Assembly: GCF_016861975.1 (NCBI RefSeq)
Contig: NZ_BOMB01000003.1
Span: 150,758-214,757, forward strand
Length of the DNA: 64,000 nt
Reading direction: 5' to 3'
DNA from: Actinocatenispora rupis
GTDB taxonomy: Bacteria > Actinomycetota > Actinomycetes > Mycobacteriales > Micromonosporaceae
This document shows positions 55,069-63,362 of the stretch, in pieces. The number at the start of each line of letters is the position of its first letter. Within the stretch, counting starts at the first letter, position 1. Under the pieces are notes generated by a model that had not been told where the DNA came from, ran no database searches, and saw nothing but the letters and a program-made list of their open reading frames with translations. The position numbers and the translations under genes were made by a program.

Positions 55069-56007
55069 TCAGCCCGCGTGCCCCTCGGCGGCGACGAGGG
55101 CGGCGAAGCCGTCGAGGTGCCGCGCCAACCCGTACTCGAAGAGGGCGTCGAGGTCCGTCGCGGCGTCGGCGGGAACCGTTGCCAGCAAAGGGAACCGGCC
55201 GCTGGCGAGCAGCTCCTCGGCGTGCCCGCGGCGGGCCAGCCACCAGCCGTCGAGCGACACCCCGGTCTCCTGTTCGGCCTCGATCTCGTCCGCGACGGAC
55301 AGCGCGACCGTCACGACCAGGCCGTGCAACGTCAGCGCCTCGCGGACCATGGTCGCCACGGGCAGGCCGAGGCCGTCCAGGGCGCGCAGCGTCCACTCGG
55401 TGTGGGCGGTCAGGGTCGGCGTGAGCAGCGGCCGGGTGAACGACACGGCGCGCGGCAGCCACGGGTGCCGGCGGCAGAGCTGCCAGTGCCGGCGGGCGAT
55501 CAGGTCGAGCTTGGCGCGCCAGCCGGGCGGGCCGTCCGCGGGCAGCTCCACCTCGCCGAACGCCGCGTCGACCAGCTCGGTCACCAGCTCGTCCTTGTGC
55601 GCGACGTGCCGGTAGAGGGACATCGGGCCGACGCCGAGTTCGGCGGCGAGCCGGCGCATCGACACCGCGTCCAGCCCCCCCGCGTCCGCCACGGCCATCG
55701 CGGTACGAAGCAGGTGCCGCCGGCCGAGCGCCCGTCGTACGGCGGGTTGCCGGGCGGGCAGGGCGGCGGGGCGGCGGCGCGCGGTCCGGGCGGTCACCAC
55801 GGTGCCGGCGCCGACCCGCGGCTCCACCAGGCCGTCGTCGCGCAGCGTCGCGAGTACCCGGGTGGCGGTGGCGACGGCGACGCCCCAGTGCCGGGCGATC
55901 TGCCGGACGGACGGCAGCCGGTCGCCGGGCCGCAGCTCGCCGTCGAGGATCCGGCCGCGCAGTTCCGCGACGATCCGCCGGTACGGCGGGTCACCCCTCC
56001 CCGTCAT
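55069..56007 (-). CDS. GntR-TetR fusion regulator
   Basis: A 312-residue regulator with two DNA-binding modules. Residues 5-72 are a GntR winged helix (YRRIVAELRGRILDGELRPGDRLPSVRQIARHWGVAVATATRVLATLRDDGLVEPR). Residues about 90-150 are a TetR helix-turn-helix (RRHLLRTAMAVADAGGLDAVSMRRLAAELGVGPMSLYRHVAHKDEL), followed by a TetR_C-type ligand domain (TLHGLVVTVALSVADE ...). GGAGGAGGAGG precedes the ATG. The palindrome at 56032-56045 and the divergent GNAT and hydrolase genes suggest local control. Confidence 0.87.
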   Translation of the reverse strand: MTGRGDPPYRRIVAELRGRILDGELRPGDRLPSVRQIARHWGVAVATATRVLATLRDDGLVEPRVGAGTVVTARTARRRPAALPARQPAVRRALGRRHLLRTAMAVADAGGLDAVSMRRLAAELGVGPMSLYRHVAHKDELVTELVDAAFGEVELPADGPPGWRAKLDLIARRHWQLCRRHPWLPRAVSFTRPLLTPTLTAHTEWTLRALDGLGLPVATMVREALTLHGLVVTVALSVADEIEAEQETGVSLDGWWLARRGHAEELLASGRFPLLATVPADAATDLDALFEYGLARHLDGFAALVAAEGHAG

Positions 56008-56031
56008 GTCACCTCCTCCTCCGGCCGCCCA

Positions 56032-56045
56032 GTGTACTAGTTCAC
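56032..56045. promoter_or_regulatory. Operator-like palindrome GTG-TACTAGTT-CAC
   Basis: GTGTACTAGTTCAC is a 14-bp palindrome with one mismatched pair around ACTAGT, 25 bp upstream of the fusion regulator start, in the divergent promoter region. It is a candidate site for that regulator. Confidence 0.5.
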
Positions 56046-56117
56046 CAGCCCCGGGGTCAGCACACTTCGCGTCGCCGGAAAAGGACTTGTGCCACCGTTC
56101 TCGCTACGGTCGAGGGC

Positions 56118-56669
56118 ATGACGACCGATACACAGTACGCATCGGTGCGGCGGACGGCGGACCGTGCCGCCGTGCTCGCCGTACTCACCGACGCGTTCGC
56201 GCGGGATCCGGTGGTGCGGTGGCTGTTTCCCGACCCGGCCGACCGGGCCCGGCGCCAGGAGCGGTTCCACGCCGACGTGCTCGACCATCCCGCCGCCGAG
56301 GCGTACCTGGCCGGGCAGGGCGGGGGCGCGGCGGTGTGGCTGACGCTCGCCGCCGGCCAGTCCCCGTACGGGGATCCGGACGGTGCCGGCGGCCGGCTGG
56401 GTGCGCTCGGCGCGGCGCTGGCCGCCCGGCATCCCGCCGACGTACCGCACCGGTACCTGGCGTGCATGGGCGTGCGCGGCGCGCGGCAGGGCGGCGGGCT
56501 CGGGTCGGCGCTGCTGCGGCACGGGCTGGCGCACACCGGCACCGCCGCGTACCTGGAGGCGAGTTCGCCGCGCAGCCGCGCACTGTACCGGCGGCACGGC
56601 TTCGCCGACCTCGGCGCCCCGGTACGCGTCGGGGGCGGCCCGCCGCTGTGGCCGATGTGGCGCCCCTGA
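56118..56669 (+). CDS. GNAT acetyltransferase
   Basis: A 183-residue N-acetyltransferase (AVLTDAFARDPVVRWLFPDPADRARRQERFH, YLACMGVRGARQGGGLGSALLRHGL for acetyl-CoA, YLEASSPRSRALYRRHGFADLG). The Arg-x-x-Gly-x-Gly loop is RQGGGLG. Small-molecule acetylation is probable. TACGGT at 56105-56110 lies 7 nt before the ATG. It is followed after 41 bp by the hydrolase gene. Confidence 0.85.
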   Translation: MTTDTQYASVRRTADRAAVLAVLTDAFARDPVVRWLFPDPADRARRQERFHADVLDHPAAEAYLAGQGGGAAVWLTLAAGQSPYGDPDGAGGRLGALGAALAARHPADVPHRYLACMGVRGARQGGGLGSALLRHGLAHTGTAAYLEASSPRSRALYRRHGFADLGAPVRVGGGPPLWPMWRP

Positions 56670-56710
56670 CCGCTCCCCCGTTCCCGCCCGATCCATCGAG
56701 AAAGGTTGCC

Positions 56711-57607
56711 ATGACTGCGAACCACGAGACCGCGACCGACCGCCGGCCACCGACGCTGGTGTTCGTGCACGGCACCAACTCCTCCTCGTACTGGTGCGCC
56801 GGGCTGGTCCGCGAACTGACGCTGCGCGGGCACCGCGCGGTGGCCGTCGACCTGCCGGGGCACGGCGCGGACGCGCACCTGCCGCGGGCGTACCAGGCGC
56901 CGCAGGACCTGGCCGCGCTGGCCACCGAACCGTCCCCGCTCGCCGCCGTCACCATCGACGACTACGTCACGCACGTGGTCGACGTGGTCCGCCGCGCCCA
57001 CCGCCACGGCCCCGTCGTACTCGCCGGGGCGAGCCAGGGCGGCGTCACCGTCAGCCTCGTCGGCAACGCCGTACCGGAGCTGCTGGAGCGGGTCGTCTAC
57101 CTCTCCGCGTACTGCTGCGTCGACCTGCCGAACATGGTGGCGTACCTGGGAACCCCGGAGAACGCGGACTCGTTGCTGCCGCTGGTGGAGGCCGCGAAGG
57201 TCGCCGACCCCGCCGTGCTCGGCGTCAACCGGCTCAACTGGCGCTCCGCCGACCCGGCCGTCGCCGACGGCGTACGCCGGTGCCTCGCCGGCGGGTTCAC
57301 CGACGCGCAGCTGTACCGGCTGCTCGACATGCTGGAGCCGGACGAGACCGCCACCATCCCGGTCGCCGAGGCGCGCGGGCACGCGGCGACGTGGGGCCGG
57401 ATCCCCCGCACGTACGTGCGGTTCACGGCGGACCGGCTGATCCCGCCGGCGTTGCAGGACCGGTTCATCCGCGAGGCGGACCGCCTCACCCCGGACAACC
57501 CCACCGACGTACGCAGCGTCGCGGCGCCGCACGTCGGCCCGTTCGACCGGCCCGAACTCGTCGACCTGTTCGACGAGCTCGCCCGCCGCCGACAGCTCAC
57601 CGGGTGA
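56711..57607 (+). CDS. Alpha/beta hydrolase
   Basis: A 298-residue hydrolase of the esterase/salicylate-esterase-like (EstC) type: VFVHGTNSSSYWCAGL, nucleophile Ser in LAGASQGGVTVSL, Asp near YVRFTADRLIPPALQ and His in APHVGPFDRPELV. AVDLPGHGADAHLP is the typical first loop. The ATG follows GAAAGG. Its stop overlaps the stop of the convergent TetR gene by 11 bp. Confidence 0.85.
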   Translation: MTANHETATDRRPPTLVFVHGTNSSSYWCAGLVRELTLRGHRAVAVDLPGHGADAHLPRAYQAPQDLAALATEPSPLAAVTIDDYVTHVVDVVRRAHRHGPVVLAGASQGGVTVSLVGNAVPELLERVVYLSAYCCVDLPNMVAYLGTPENADSLLPLVEAAKVADPAVLGVNRLNWRSADPAVADGVRRCLAGGFTDAQLYRLLDMLEPDETATIPVAEARGHAATWGRIPRTYVRFTADRLIPPALQDRFIREADRLTPDNPTDVRSVAAPHVGPFDRPELVDLFDELARRRQLTG

Positions 57608-58190
57608 ACAGCCCGCCGAGGTGGTAGTCGAGCGTACGCAGGGCGCCGGTACGGGTCGCCTCGCCGAGCAGTACCGCCTCGGCGAGGCCGCCGACAACCG
57701 ACAACGCGATACGCGCCTCCTGGCGGGGCTGGCGCTCGGCGGGAATCTCGCCGGCCGCGCGGGCCGCCGCGACGGACCGGCCGATCAGCGCGAGCAGCTG
57801 TTCCCGCCCGGCCCGGAACCGCTCGGCCACCGCCTCGTCCCGCAACGCCCGGCCGAACAGCGCGTGCCCGGCGAGTACCTCGTCGGCGCCGTCGTCGTCG
57901 AACGGCAGCAGGGCGACCAGCAGCGACCGCAACGCAGCCCGGTGACCGCCCGGCCCGGGACCGGCGCGCTCCCGCAGCCGCCGGTCGACGCGGACCCGCA
58001 GCTCCGCCAGCGCGAAGTCGACCAGGTCGTCGCGGCTCGCGAAGTAGTGCTGCACCAGGCCCTTGGACACGCCGGCCTCGGCCGCGACCTCGTTGAGGCT
58101 GGCGCCGTCCAGCCGGCCGCGGCGCGCCAGTCGCCAGAGCGCGGCCGCGATCTCGCGCCGCCGCTGGTCGTGGTCCACCCGCTTCGGCAT
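57597..58190 (-). CDS. TetR-family regulator
   Basis: A 197-residue repressor with helix-turn-helix REIAAALWRLARRGRLDGASLNEVAAEAGVSKGLVQHYFASRDDLV near the N-terminus and a helical ligand domain. The VSKGLVQHYF form is BetI-like. AAAGGGAACGGGA precedes the ATG. It lies 110 bp downstream of the esterase gene (same strand), so its targets may be elsewhere; tail-to-tail overlap with the hydrolase could allow antisense interference. Confidence 0.87.
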   Translation of the reverse strand: MPKRVDHDQRRREIAAALWRLARRGRLDGASLNEVAAEAGVSKGLVQHYFASRDDLVDFALAELRVRVDRRLRERAGPGPGGHRAALRSLLVALLPFDDDGADEVLAGHALFGRALRDEAVAERFRAGREQLLALIGRSVAAARAAGEIPAERQPRQEARIALSVVGGLAEAVLLGEATRTGALRTLDYHLGGLFTR

Positions 58191-58300
58191 TCCCGTTCCC
58201 TTTCCGGTACTGACGCGCCACACCCCGGTGACGTGATCCGTTGGTGTGCCGCGGTGTCGCGTTCCGTGCGTGTGGCGTGGGTCGAGCGGATGGTAGTTGA

Positions 58301-59803
58301 TCAGGTGAGGGCCTCCCACAGGTCGAGCTGGTGGTCGGCGGCGTACCGGGCGGGCCCGACGGCGTCGGGTGCGAGCCGCTGCACGTGTTCCGCGGGAGCG
58401 TACGCGGGCCAGTGCGGCAGGCCGGGCCCGTTCGGGTCGCCGGTACGGGCGAAGCGGGTCCAGTACCCGATGATCGTGTCGGCGAGGGCGCGCTGGTCGG
58501 GGCGGAGCGTGACGTCCACGCCGGCGATCGTGAACAGGTACGGCAGTTCCGCGGAGTGGTACGCGCCGGCCGGGAACCCGGTCGGCAGGGCCACGTACGC
58601 GGGGGCGTCGCGGTCGGCGAACTCGTACGCCCACACCGGAACGGTCGCGGCGAGCGCGCGGTGCTGCTCGCGGGTGCGCAGCGCCCACACCCGGTCGGTG
58701 CAGACGGCGGCCCACGCCAGTGCCGCGGAGCCGTACGCGGCGGTCGGGTAGCGCGCGGCGATGATGTCGGCGCTGTCCGGGAACGCGGCGCGCAGCAACT
58801 CCGGGTACTCCCGCTCCGTGACCGGTCTGCCGGCCAGTTCCCGGAACACGCCGACCATCAGCCGGGCCTCGTCGGCGGTGTTGCCGGCCAGTACCGGCAC
58901 GGGGTGGTGCCGGCCGGACCGCAGCGCCGCGGCCGGGTCCGTGGGCAGCGCCGGCCCGCCGTACGCGAGGTTCAGGAACATCGACGTGTACGGCAACAGG
59001 TCGGGCACCGGTACCGCGCGCAGCGCTGCCACCGGGTCGCCGGCGCCGCCGAGCCCGAGCCGGTCCACCACGACCGCCCCGAGCCCGTACGTCTCGGCGA
59101 GCGGCCGGAACCCCATCGACGGCACCGCGGGAATGTCCGGGAAGAACGTGCCGGCGGGCAGGTCGGCGAGCGCGAACCCGCTCTGCACGATCGCCCGGTC
59201 GAACAGCCCCGCCGCGCCGGGCGACGTCAGGTGCGCGCTCACCGACAGCGCCCCGTACGACTCGCCGAAGACGGTGACGTTCGCCGGGTCGCCGCCGAAC
59301 GCCGCGATGTTGCGCCGCACCCACCCGAACGCCGCCTGCTGGTCCAGCAGCCCGAACGTGCCCGAGTCCGGCAACCCGGCCAGCCCGAACCCGCCGAAGA
59401 TCCCCAGCCGGTAGTTGACCGTCACGACCACGACGTCGCCACCCCGCACGATCCGGTACGGGTCGAAGAAGCTGCCCGCGCCGGACGCGCCGTCCCCGTG
59501 CACCCACACCAGTACGGGTCGGAGCGTGCCGTCGTCGTACCCGGGTGTGGTGACGTTCAGGAACAGGCAGTCCTCGGACTCGCTGCGCACCGGGGACACC
59601 GCGGTCGGCGCCTGTGGTGCGATGCCGCCGGCGCGGCTGGCGTCCCGCACCCCGTCCCACGGTACTGCCGGGAGCGGTGCCCTCCAGCGCAGCTCACCGA
59701 CCGGCGGTGCGGCGTACGGGATGCCGAGGAAGCGGCGGCAACCGTCACCTTCCATCCCTTGTACCGCACCGGATTCGGTCCGTACGGTGCACCCGTCCGC
59801 CAT
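58301..59803 (-). CDS. Type B carboxylesterase
   Basis: A 500-residue esterase. RFLGIPYAAPPVGELRWRAP, SEDCLFLNVTTP and catalytic Ser in GESYGALSVS mark the family; the common form is GESAGA, here Tyr replaces Ala. Glu in NTADEARLM and His in AYHSAELPYLF complete the triad. VHGDG replaces the usual VHGGG oxyanion motif. ATG 59803 has AAAGGAGCGGCG. A large inverted repeat and the TetR gene lie immediately upstream. Confidence 0.9.
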   Translation of the reverse strand: MADGCTVRTESGAVQGMEGDGCRRFLGIPYAAPPVGELRWRAPLPAVPWDGVRDASRAGGIAPQAPTAVSPVRSESEDCLFLNVTTPGYDDGTLRPVLVWVHGDGASGAGSFFDPYRIVRGGDVVVVTVNYRLGIFGGFGLAGLPDSGTFGLLDQQAAFGWVRRNIAAFGGDPANVTVFGESYGALSVSAHLTSPGAAGLFDRAIVQSGFALADLPAGTFFPDIPAVPSMGFRPLAETYGLGAVVVDRLGLGGAGDPVAALRAVPVPDLLPYTSMFLNLAYGGPALPTDPAAALRSGRHHPVPVLAGNTADEARLMVGVFRELAGRPVTEREYPELLRAAFPDSADIIAARYPTAAYGSAALAWAAVCTDRVWALRTREQHRALAATVPVWAYEFADRDAPAYVALPTGFPAGAYHSAELPYLFTIAGVDVTLRPDQRALADTIIGYWTRFARTGDPNGPGLPHWPAYAPAEHVQRLAPDAVGPARYAADHQLDLWEALT

Positions 59804-59810
59804 CGCCGCT

Positions 59811-59875
59811 CCTTTGCAGTACGACTGGATTGCATCACCGATCCTACCGTTCGCAATCCGGTCGTACTGCAAAGG
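59811..59875. promoter_or_regulatory. Large inverted repeat (23-nt arms) between TetR and esterase genes
   Basis: Left arm 59811-59833 begins CCTTTGCAGTACGAC, right arm 59853-59875 ends GTCGTACTGCAAAGG; they are reverse complements with one mismatch and a 19-nt spacer. The repeat fills the gap between the TetR stop and the esterase ribosome site. It may be two regulator sites in opposite orientation or a terminator for the TetR transcript; it includes the ribosome site of the esterase, so a hairpin could also hide it. Confidence 0.75.
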
Positions 59876-59879
59876 GTCG

Positions 59880-60494
59880 TCAGCGGCGGGGCGGGTGGGC
59901 GGCGCCGCGGACGGCGGTCTCCACGCCGCGGCGCAGCGCCGCCCAGAACTGCCGGTCCGACTGGCCCAGCTCCATGCTCATGAACGCGGCGGCCTGCGCG
60001 GCGCCGGCCACCGCGCCGATCATCGCGGCGGCGCCGACCAGGTCCAGCTCCGGCGCCACCTCGACCAGCGCGTACGCCATGCGCCGCTGGAGCTGGTGGT
60101 TCGACCGCAACGCGCGGGCCTGCAACGCGGGCACCGTCGTCACCAGCCGCACGTACCCGGCGAGCACGGCCGTGTCGGTGCCGAGCCCGTTGACCCGGTT
60201 GTCCGCCAGCATCTCCTCGTACGCCCGGACGAGCAGCGCGGACACGCTCTCCCGCGGCCGCCGACCAGCGATCACGCGTACCGGGATCTCCGCGGCGTGC
60301 TCGTCGTTGCCGAAGAGTACGTCGTCCTTGGTCGGGAAGTGGTTGAACAGCGTCCGGACGGACACGTCGGCCGCGGCGGCGATCTGCGCCACCGTGGTCC
60401 GCTCGTACCCCTGCTCGGTGAACAGGCGCAGGGCGGCCGCGGCGAGGGCCTGGCGGGTCTGGCGCTTCTTGCGCTCCCGGAGCGAGTCGTCCAC
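59880..60494 (-). CDS. TetR-family regulator
   Basis: A 204-residue repressor: RQALAAAALRLFTEQGYERTTVAQIAAAADVSVRTLFNHFPTKDDVLF is the DNA-binding part; the rest is a TetR_C domain with VNGLGTDTAVLAGYVRLV. The GTG follows TAGCGT (minus strand 60501-60506) by 6 nt; TTGCAG (60525-60530) 18 nt further gives a -35. Both elements touch the palindrome at 60517-60546. It separates an esterase downstream and a divergent glycosyltransferase, and may control both. Confidence 0.9.
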   Translation of the reverse strand: MDDSLRERKKRQTRQALAAAALRLFTEQGYERTTVAQIAAAADVSVRTLFNHFPTKDDVLFGNDEHAAEIPVRVIAGRRPRESVSALLVRAYEEMLADNRVNGLGTDTAVLAGYVRLVTTVPALQARALRSNHQLQRRMAYALVEVAPELDLVGAAAMIGAVAGAAQAAAFMSMELGQSDRQFWAALRRGVETAVRGAAHPPRR

Positions 60495-60516
60495 GCCCCG
60501 ACGCTAGCGCCCTCGG

Positions 60517-60546
60517 TGCATGATCTGCAATCTTGCACATCATGCA
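60517..60546. promoter_or_regulatory. 30-bp palindromic operator over two divergent -35 boxes
   Basis: Outer arms TGCATGAT (60517-60524) and ATCATGCA (60539-60546) and inner palindrome TGCAATCTTGCA (60526-60537). The minus-strand -35 TTGCAG (60525-60530, 18 nt from TAGCGT) and plus-strand -35 TTGCAC (60533-60538, 18 nt from TAGGGT at 60557-60562) are both inside it. A bound TetR protein would block both promoters. Confidence 0.82.
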
Positions 60547-60569
60547 ACTTCTGGCCTAGGGTCTCCGCC

Positions 60570-61790
60570 ATGGCCACGCTGGTGATCGCGGGCATGCCCG
60601 CCGCGGGACACGTCAACCCGACCCTGCCGGTCGTCGCCGAGCTGACCCGCCGAGGCGTCGACGTCACGTACGCCGCGGACGCCGAGTTCGCGGACCGCAT
60701 CACCGGCGCCGGCGCGCGCTTCGTGCCGTACCCGGTGGATGTGTTGACGTCACGGGACATCGCGGCGGCCACCGCCTCGGGCAGCAGCGTCGCGGTGGTC
60801 GCCCGGATCCTGCGCGCCACGACCGCGCTCGCGCCGTTCCTGGTCGACCTGCTCCGGGCCGGGCCGCCCGCCGCCCTGCTGCACGACTCGAACGCGCTGT
60901 GGGGACGCATCGCCGCGCGTACGGTCGGGCTGCCCACGATCTCGTTCATGACCACGTTCTTCGTTGGTACCGCGGCGATGCGGGCGCTCAGCCTGCGGGA
61001 GAGCCTGACCGTCGCCGGCCCGGGTCTGCGCGACCTGCCCGCCGCGGTCCGCGGCCGCCGCGCCGTCCTGCGCCGCTTCGGCGCCGGGCTCGTACCGCGC
61101 TCGCCGATGCTGCCGATGCGCGGCGACCTCACCGTGTTCGGCGTCCCGGCCGAGTTGCAGCCACCGGACCCGCGGGTCGACGACAGCTGCCACTTCGTCG
61201 GTACCACAACGGATCCGGCCGCCCCGACCGCGCCGCTCGACCCCGACCTGGCGGCGCACCTCGCCGGCGACGGACCGGTCGTACTGGTGTCGCTGGGCAC
61301 GCTGCACAGCGCCGGCCCGGCGTTCTTCCGCGCCTGCCGCGACGCTCTCGCCGACCACCCCGCCCGCGTCGTACTCGCGACCGGCGGCACCGATCCGGCC
61401 GCGCTCGGGCCCCTGCCGGCCAACACCGTCGCCCGGCGCAGCGTTCCGCAGCTCGCCGTACTGCGGCGCGCGTCCGTGTTCGTCACGCACGGCGGGATGA
61501 ACAGCGCGCTGGAGGGCATCGACGCCGGCGTACCGCTGGTCGTGGTGCCGCAGCAGGTGGAGCAGTTCCTGATCGGGCAGGCGCTCGCCGAGCGCGGCGC
61601 GGCCCTCGTCCTGCGCCAGCACCTGTCGCACCGCCCGGTACCGGTGGACGCGCTGCGCGGCGCGGTCGAGCGCGCGCTGACCGACCCGGCCCCGCGTACG
61701 GCCGCGGCCGAACTGGCGCAACGGTTCCGGGCCGGCGGCGGGGCCGCGCGCGCCGCCGACCTGATCGAGCACCTGCTCACCGCACCCTGA
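60570..61790 (+). CDS. MGT-family (GT1) glycosyltransferase
   Basis: A 406-residue GT-B enzyme. N-terminal GMPAAGHVNPTLPVVAELTRRGVDVTY and C-terminal VVLVSLGTLHSAG, SVPQLAVLRRASVFVTHGGMNSALEGIDAGVPLVVVPQQVEQFLIGQ match macrolide/flavonoid glycosyltransferases such as OleD. The nucleotide-sugar-binding motif is near HGGMNS...P. It may inactivate antibiotics by glycosylation. The ATG lies 7 nt after TAGGGT, so leaderless. Controlled by the palindrome shared with the divergent TetR gene. Confidence 0.9.
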   Translation: MATLVIAGMPAAGHVNPTLPVVAELTRRGVDVTYAADAEFADRITGAGARFVPYPVDVLTSRDIAAATASGSSVAVVARILRATTALAPFLVDLLRAGPPAALLHDSNALWGRIAARTVGLPTISFMTTFFVGTAAMRALSLRESLTVAGPGLRDLPAAVRGRRAVLRRFGAGLVPRSPMLPMRGDLTVFGVPAELQPPDPRVDDSCHFVGTTTDPAAPTAPLDPDLAAHLAGDGPVVLVSLGTLHSAGPAFFRACRDALADHPARVVLATGGTDPAALGPLPANTVARRSVPQLAVLRRASVFVTHGGMNSALEGIDAGVPLVVVPQQVEQFLIGQALAERGAALVLRQHLSHRPVPVDALRGAVERALTDPAPRTAAAELAQRFRAGGGAARAADLIEHLLTAP

Positions 61791-61869
61791 CCGTATCCGC
61801 TGCGGCGACCGGGATCCGGCCGTTCGGCCGCCTTCGGGCCCTGACCGGGAGGCGTGACATGGTGGTGCG

Positions 61870-62442
61870 ATGAGCATCGACGTACGCCCGGCCACGGTCT
61901 TCGCGGACGTGCGCACCCTGGTCGGCCCGAAGTCTCCCGACTCGACCGTCTGCTGGTGCCTCAGCTACCGGATCCCGACGAAGCTCGCGAACGAGCTGCG
62001 CGGCCGCGACCGCGCCGAGTACGTCGAGGGGCTGTGCCGGGCCGATCCGCCGCCCGGCGTCCTCGCGTACGACGGGGAGACTCCGGTGGGGTGGGCGGCG
62101 GTGGCGCCGCGCGCGGCCACCCAGTTCGCGCGGAACCGGAAGATCCCGCACGTCGACGACCTGCCCGTGTGGTCGCTGTGGTGCATCCGGGTACGGCCCG
62201 GCCACCGCAGGCGCGGCGTCTCGCACGCGCTGATCGCCGGTGCCGTCGCGTTCGCCCGGTCGCACGGCGCGCCCGCGATCGAGGCGTACCCGCTCGACAA
62301 CGGCGACGCGCGCGTCGACACGACCATGGCGTACCCGGGGCTGCGACGGAACTTCGAACGCGCCGGCTTCACGTACGCGGCGGACACCAGCTCCGTACTC
62401 TCCGGGCATCCGCGCGTGCTGATGCGCCTCGACCTGCGCTGA
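61870..62442 (+). CDS. GNAT acetyltransferase
   Basis: A 190-residue protein. VCWCLSYRIPTKLANELRGRDRAEYVEGLCRADPPPGVLAYDGETPVGWAAVAPR is the N-terminal part typical of a GNAT group with a CWC-like Cys segment; the acetyl-CoA site is IRVRPGHRRRGVSHALIAGAV. Often annotated as N-acetyltransferase of unknown substrate. The stop converges with the deaminase gene with one base between (TGAGTCA). Confidence 0.83.
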   Translation: MSIDVRPATVFADVRTLVGPKSPDSTVCWCLSYRIPTKLANELRGRDRAEYVEGLCRADPPPGVLAYDGETPVGWAAVAPRAATQFARNRKIPHVDDLPVWSLWCIRVRPGHRRRGVSHALIAGAVAFARSHGAPAIEAYPLDNGDARVDTTMAYPGLRRNFERAGFTYAADTSSVLSGHPRVLMRLDLR

Positions 62443-62443
62443 G

Positions 62444-63256
62444 TCAGCGGTCCGGATCGACCCGGAACGTCACCACGTCGACCGCGTCCGCGGGCCCGAT
62501 CGCCGGATAGTGCGTACCGAGCGCGGCCCGCAGGTCGTCCGCCGTCGTGAGGTCCTCGGCCCGCGCGTCCTCGTCGGTCAGCTCGGCCACCGTGCAGCCC
62601 CGTACGTCGGTGACCGTCGCGGACAGCACCACCTCCGGGTCGCTCTCGAACACGAACCGGGCCGGACCGGTCGTCACCGCCTCACCCCACCGGGTCGTCC
62701 GCGTCTTCGCGCCGGACCGCACCGCGTCGAGGTACCGCGGGTGGAACCGCACCGTCTGCGGACCGGACGCCTCGGGATCGTCGTACACGGACGGGTCGAA
62801 CGGGCCCGTGCCGGACTCCGAGGTCCACCGCTGCGCCAACGGCATCAGATCCACCGCGCGCACCGAGCGCGGCCCGTACGGAGTGGGGACGAGAACCCGC
62901 ATCGTCGGGTGGTAGTCCAGGAACACCTGGCGGTCCCGCCCGCACGGGCCGACCACGCCGCGCCCGTGGTTGCCGACCGCGACGATGCACACGATCTGCC
63001 GCGCGCCCTGCGCCCGCGCCGCACTGAGCGCGACGAGTTCGGCGCACGGGCCACCGGTGAAGTGGTAGAGGTTGACGCCCGCGTACATCCGGTGGTCGGC
63101 CGCCATCACCGCGGCGCCCATGGTGTGCACGCCGTCGCCGTCCGGCTCCGCGTCGGTGTTCTCGTCGATCGCGCGGCGCGCCACCTCGACCAGTGCCCAC
63201 TCGTCGTCGGTCAGCTCCCGCGCCGACGCCGGCAGCGGGAATCCGTTCTCCCCCAT
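62444..63256 (-). CDS. Cytidine deaminase-like protein fused to an ASCH domain
   Basis: A 270-residue fusion. Residues about 10-130 have the cytidine deaminase fold of the blasticidin-S deaminase type: GGPCAELVAL gives the first Cys and the proton-shuttling Glu, GPCGRDRQVF the second Cys, but the third zinc ligand expected as PCGxC is Asp (PCGRD). From about 165, VRFHPRYLDAVRSGAKTRTTRWGEAV and FRVDPD form an ASCH domain, an RNA-binding fold. The combination suggests action on a nucleoside or RNA modification. ATG 63256 is chosen; GTG 63277 is possible. Confidence 0.8.
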   Translation of the reverse strand: MGENGFPLPASARELTDDEWALVEVARRAIDENTDAEPDGDGVHTMGAAVMAADHRMYAGVNLYHFTGGPCAELVALSAARAQGARQIVCIVAVGNHGRGVVGPCGRDRQVFLDYHPTMRVLVPTPYGPRSVRAVDLMPLAQRWTSESGTGPFDPSVYDDPEASGPQTVRFHPRYLDAVRSGAKTRTTRWGEAVTTGPARFVFESDPEVVLSATVTDVRGCTVAELTDEDARAEDLTTADDLRAALGTHYPAIGPADAVDVVTFRVDPDR

Positions 63257-63362
63257 GGGTTCCGCACGTCCTTCCACGTTCCTCGCGCCCGCCCGCGGGG
63301 CGTCCCGGGCCGCAATTCTCCCCCATCCGTGGCGCGCGCCGCCAACCGACTTACTCCGTCCA

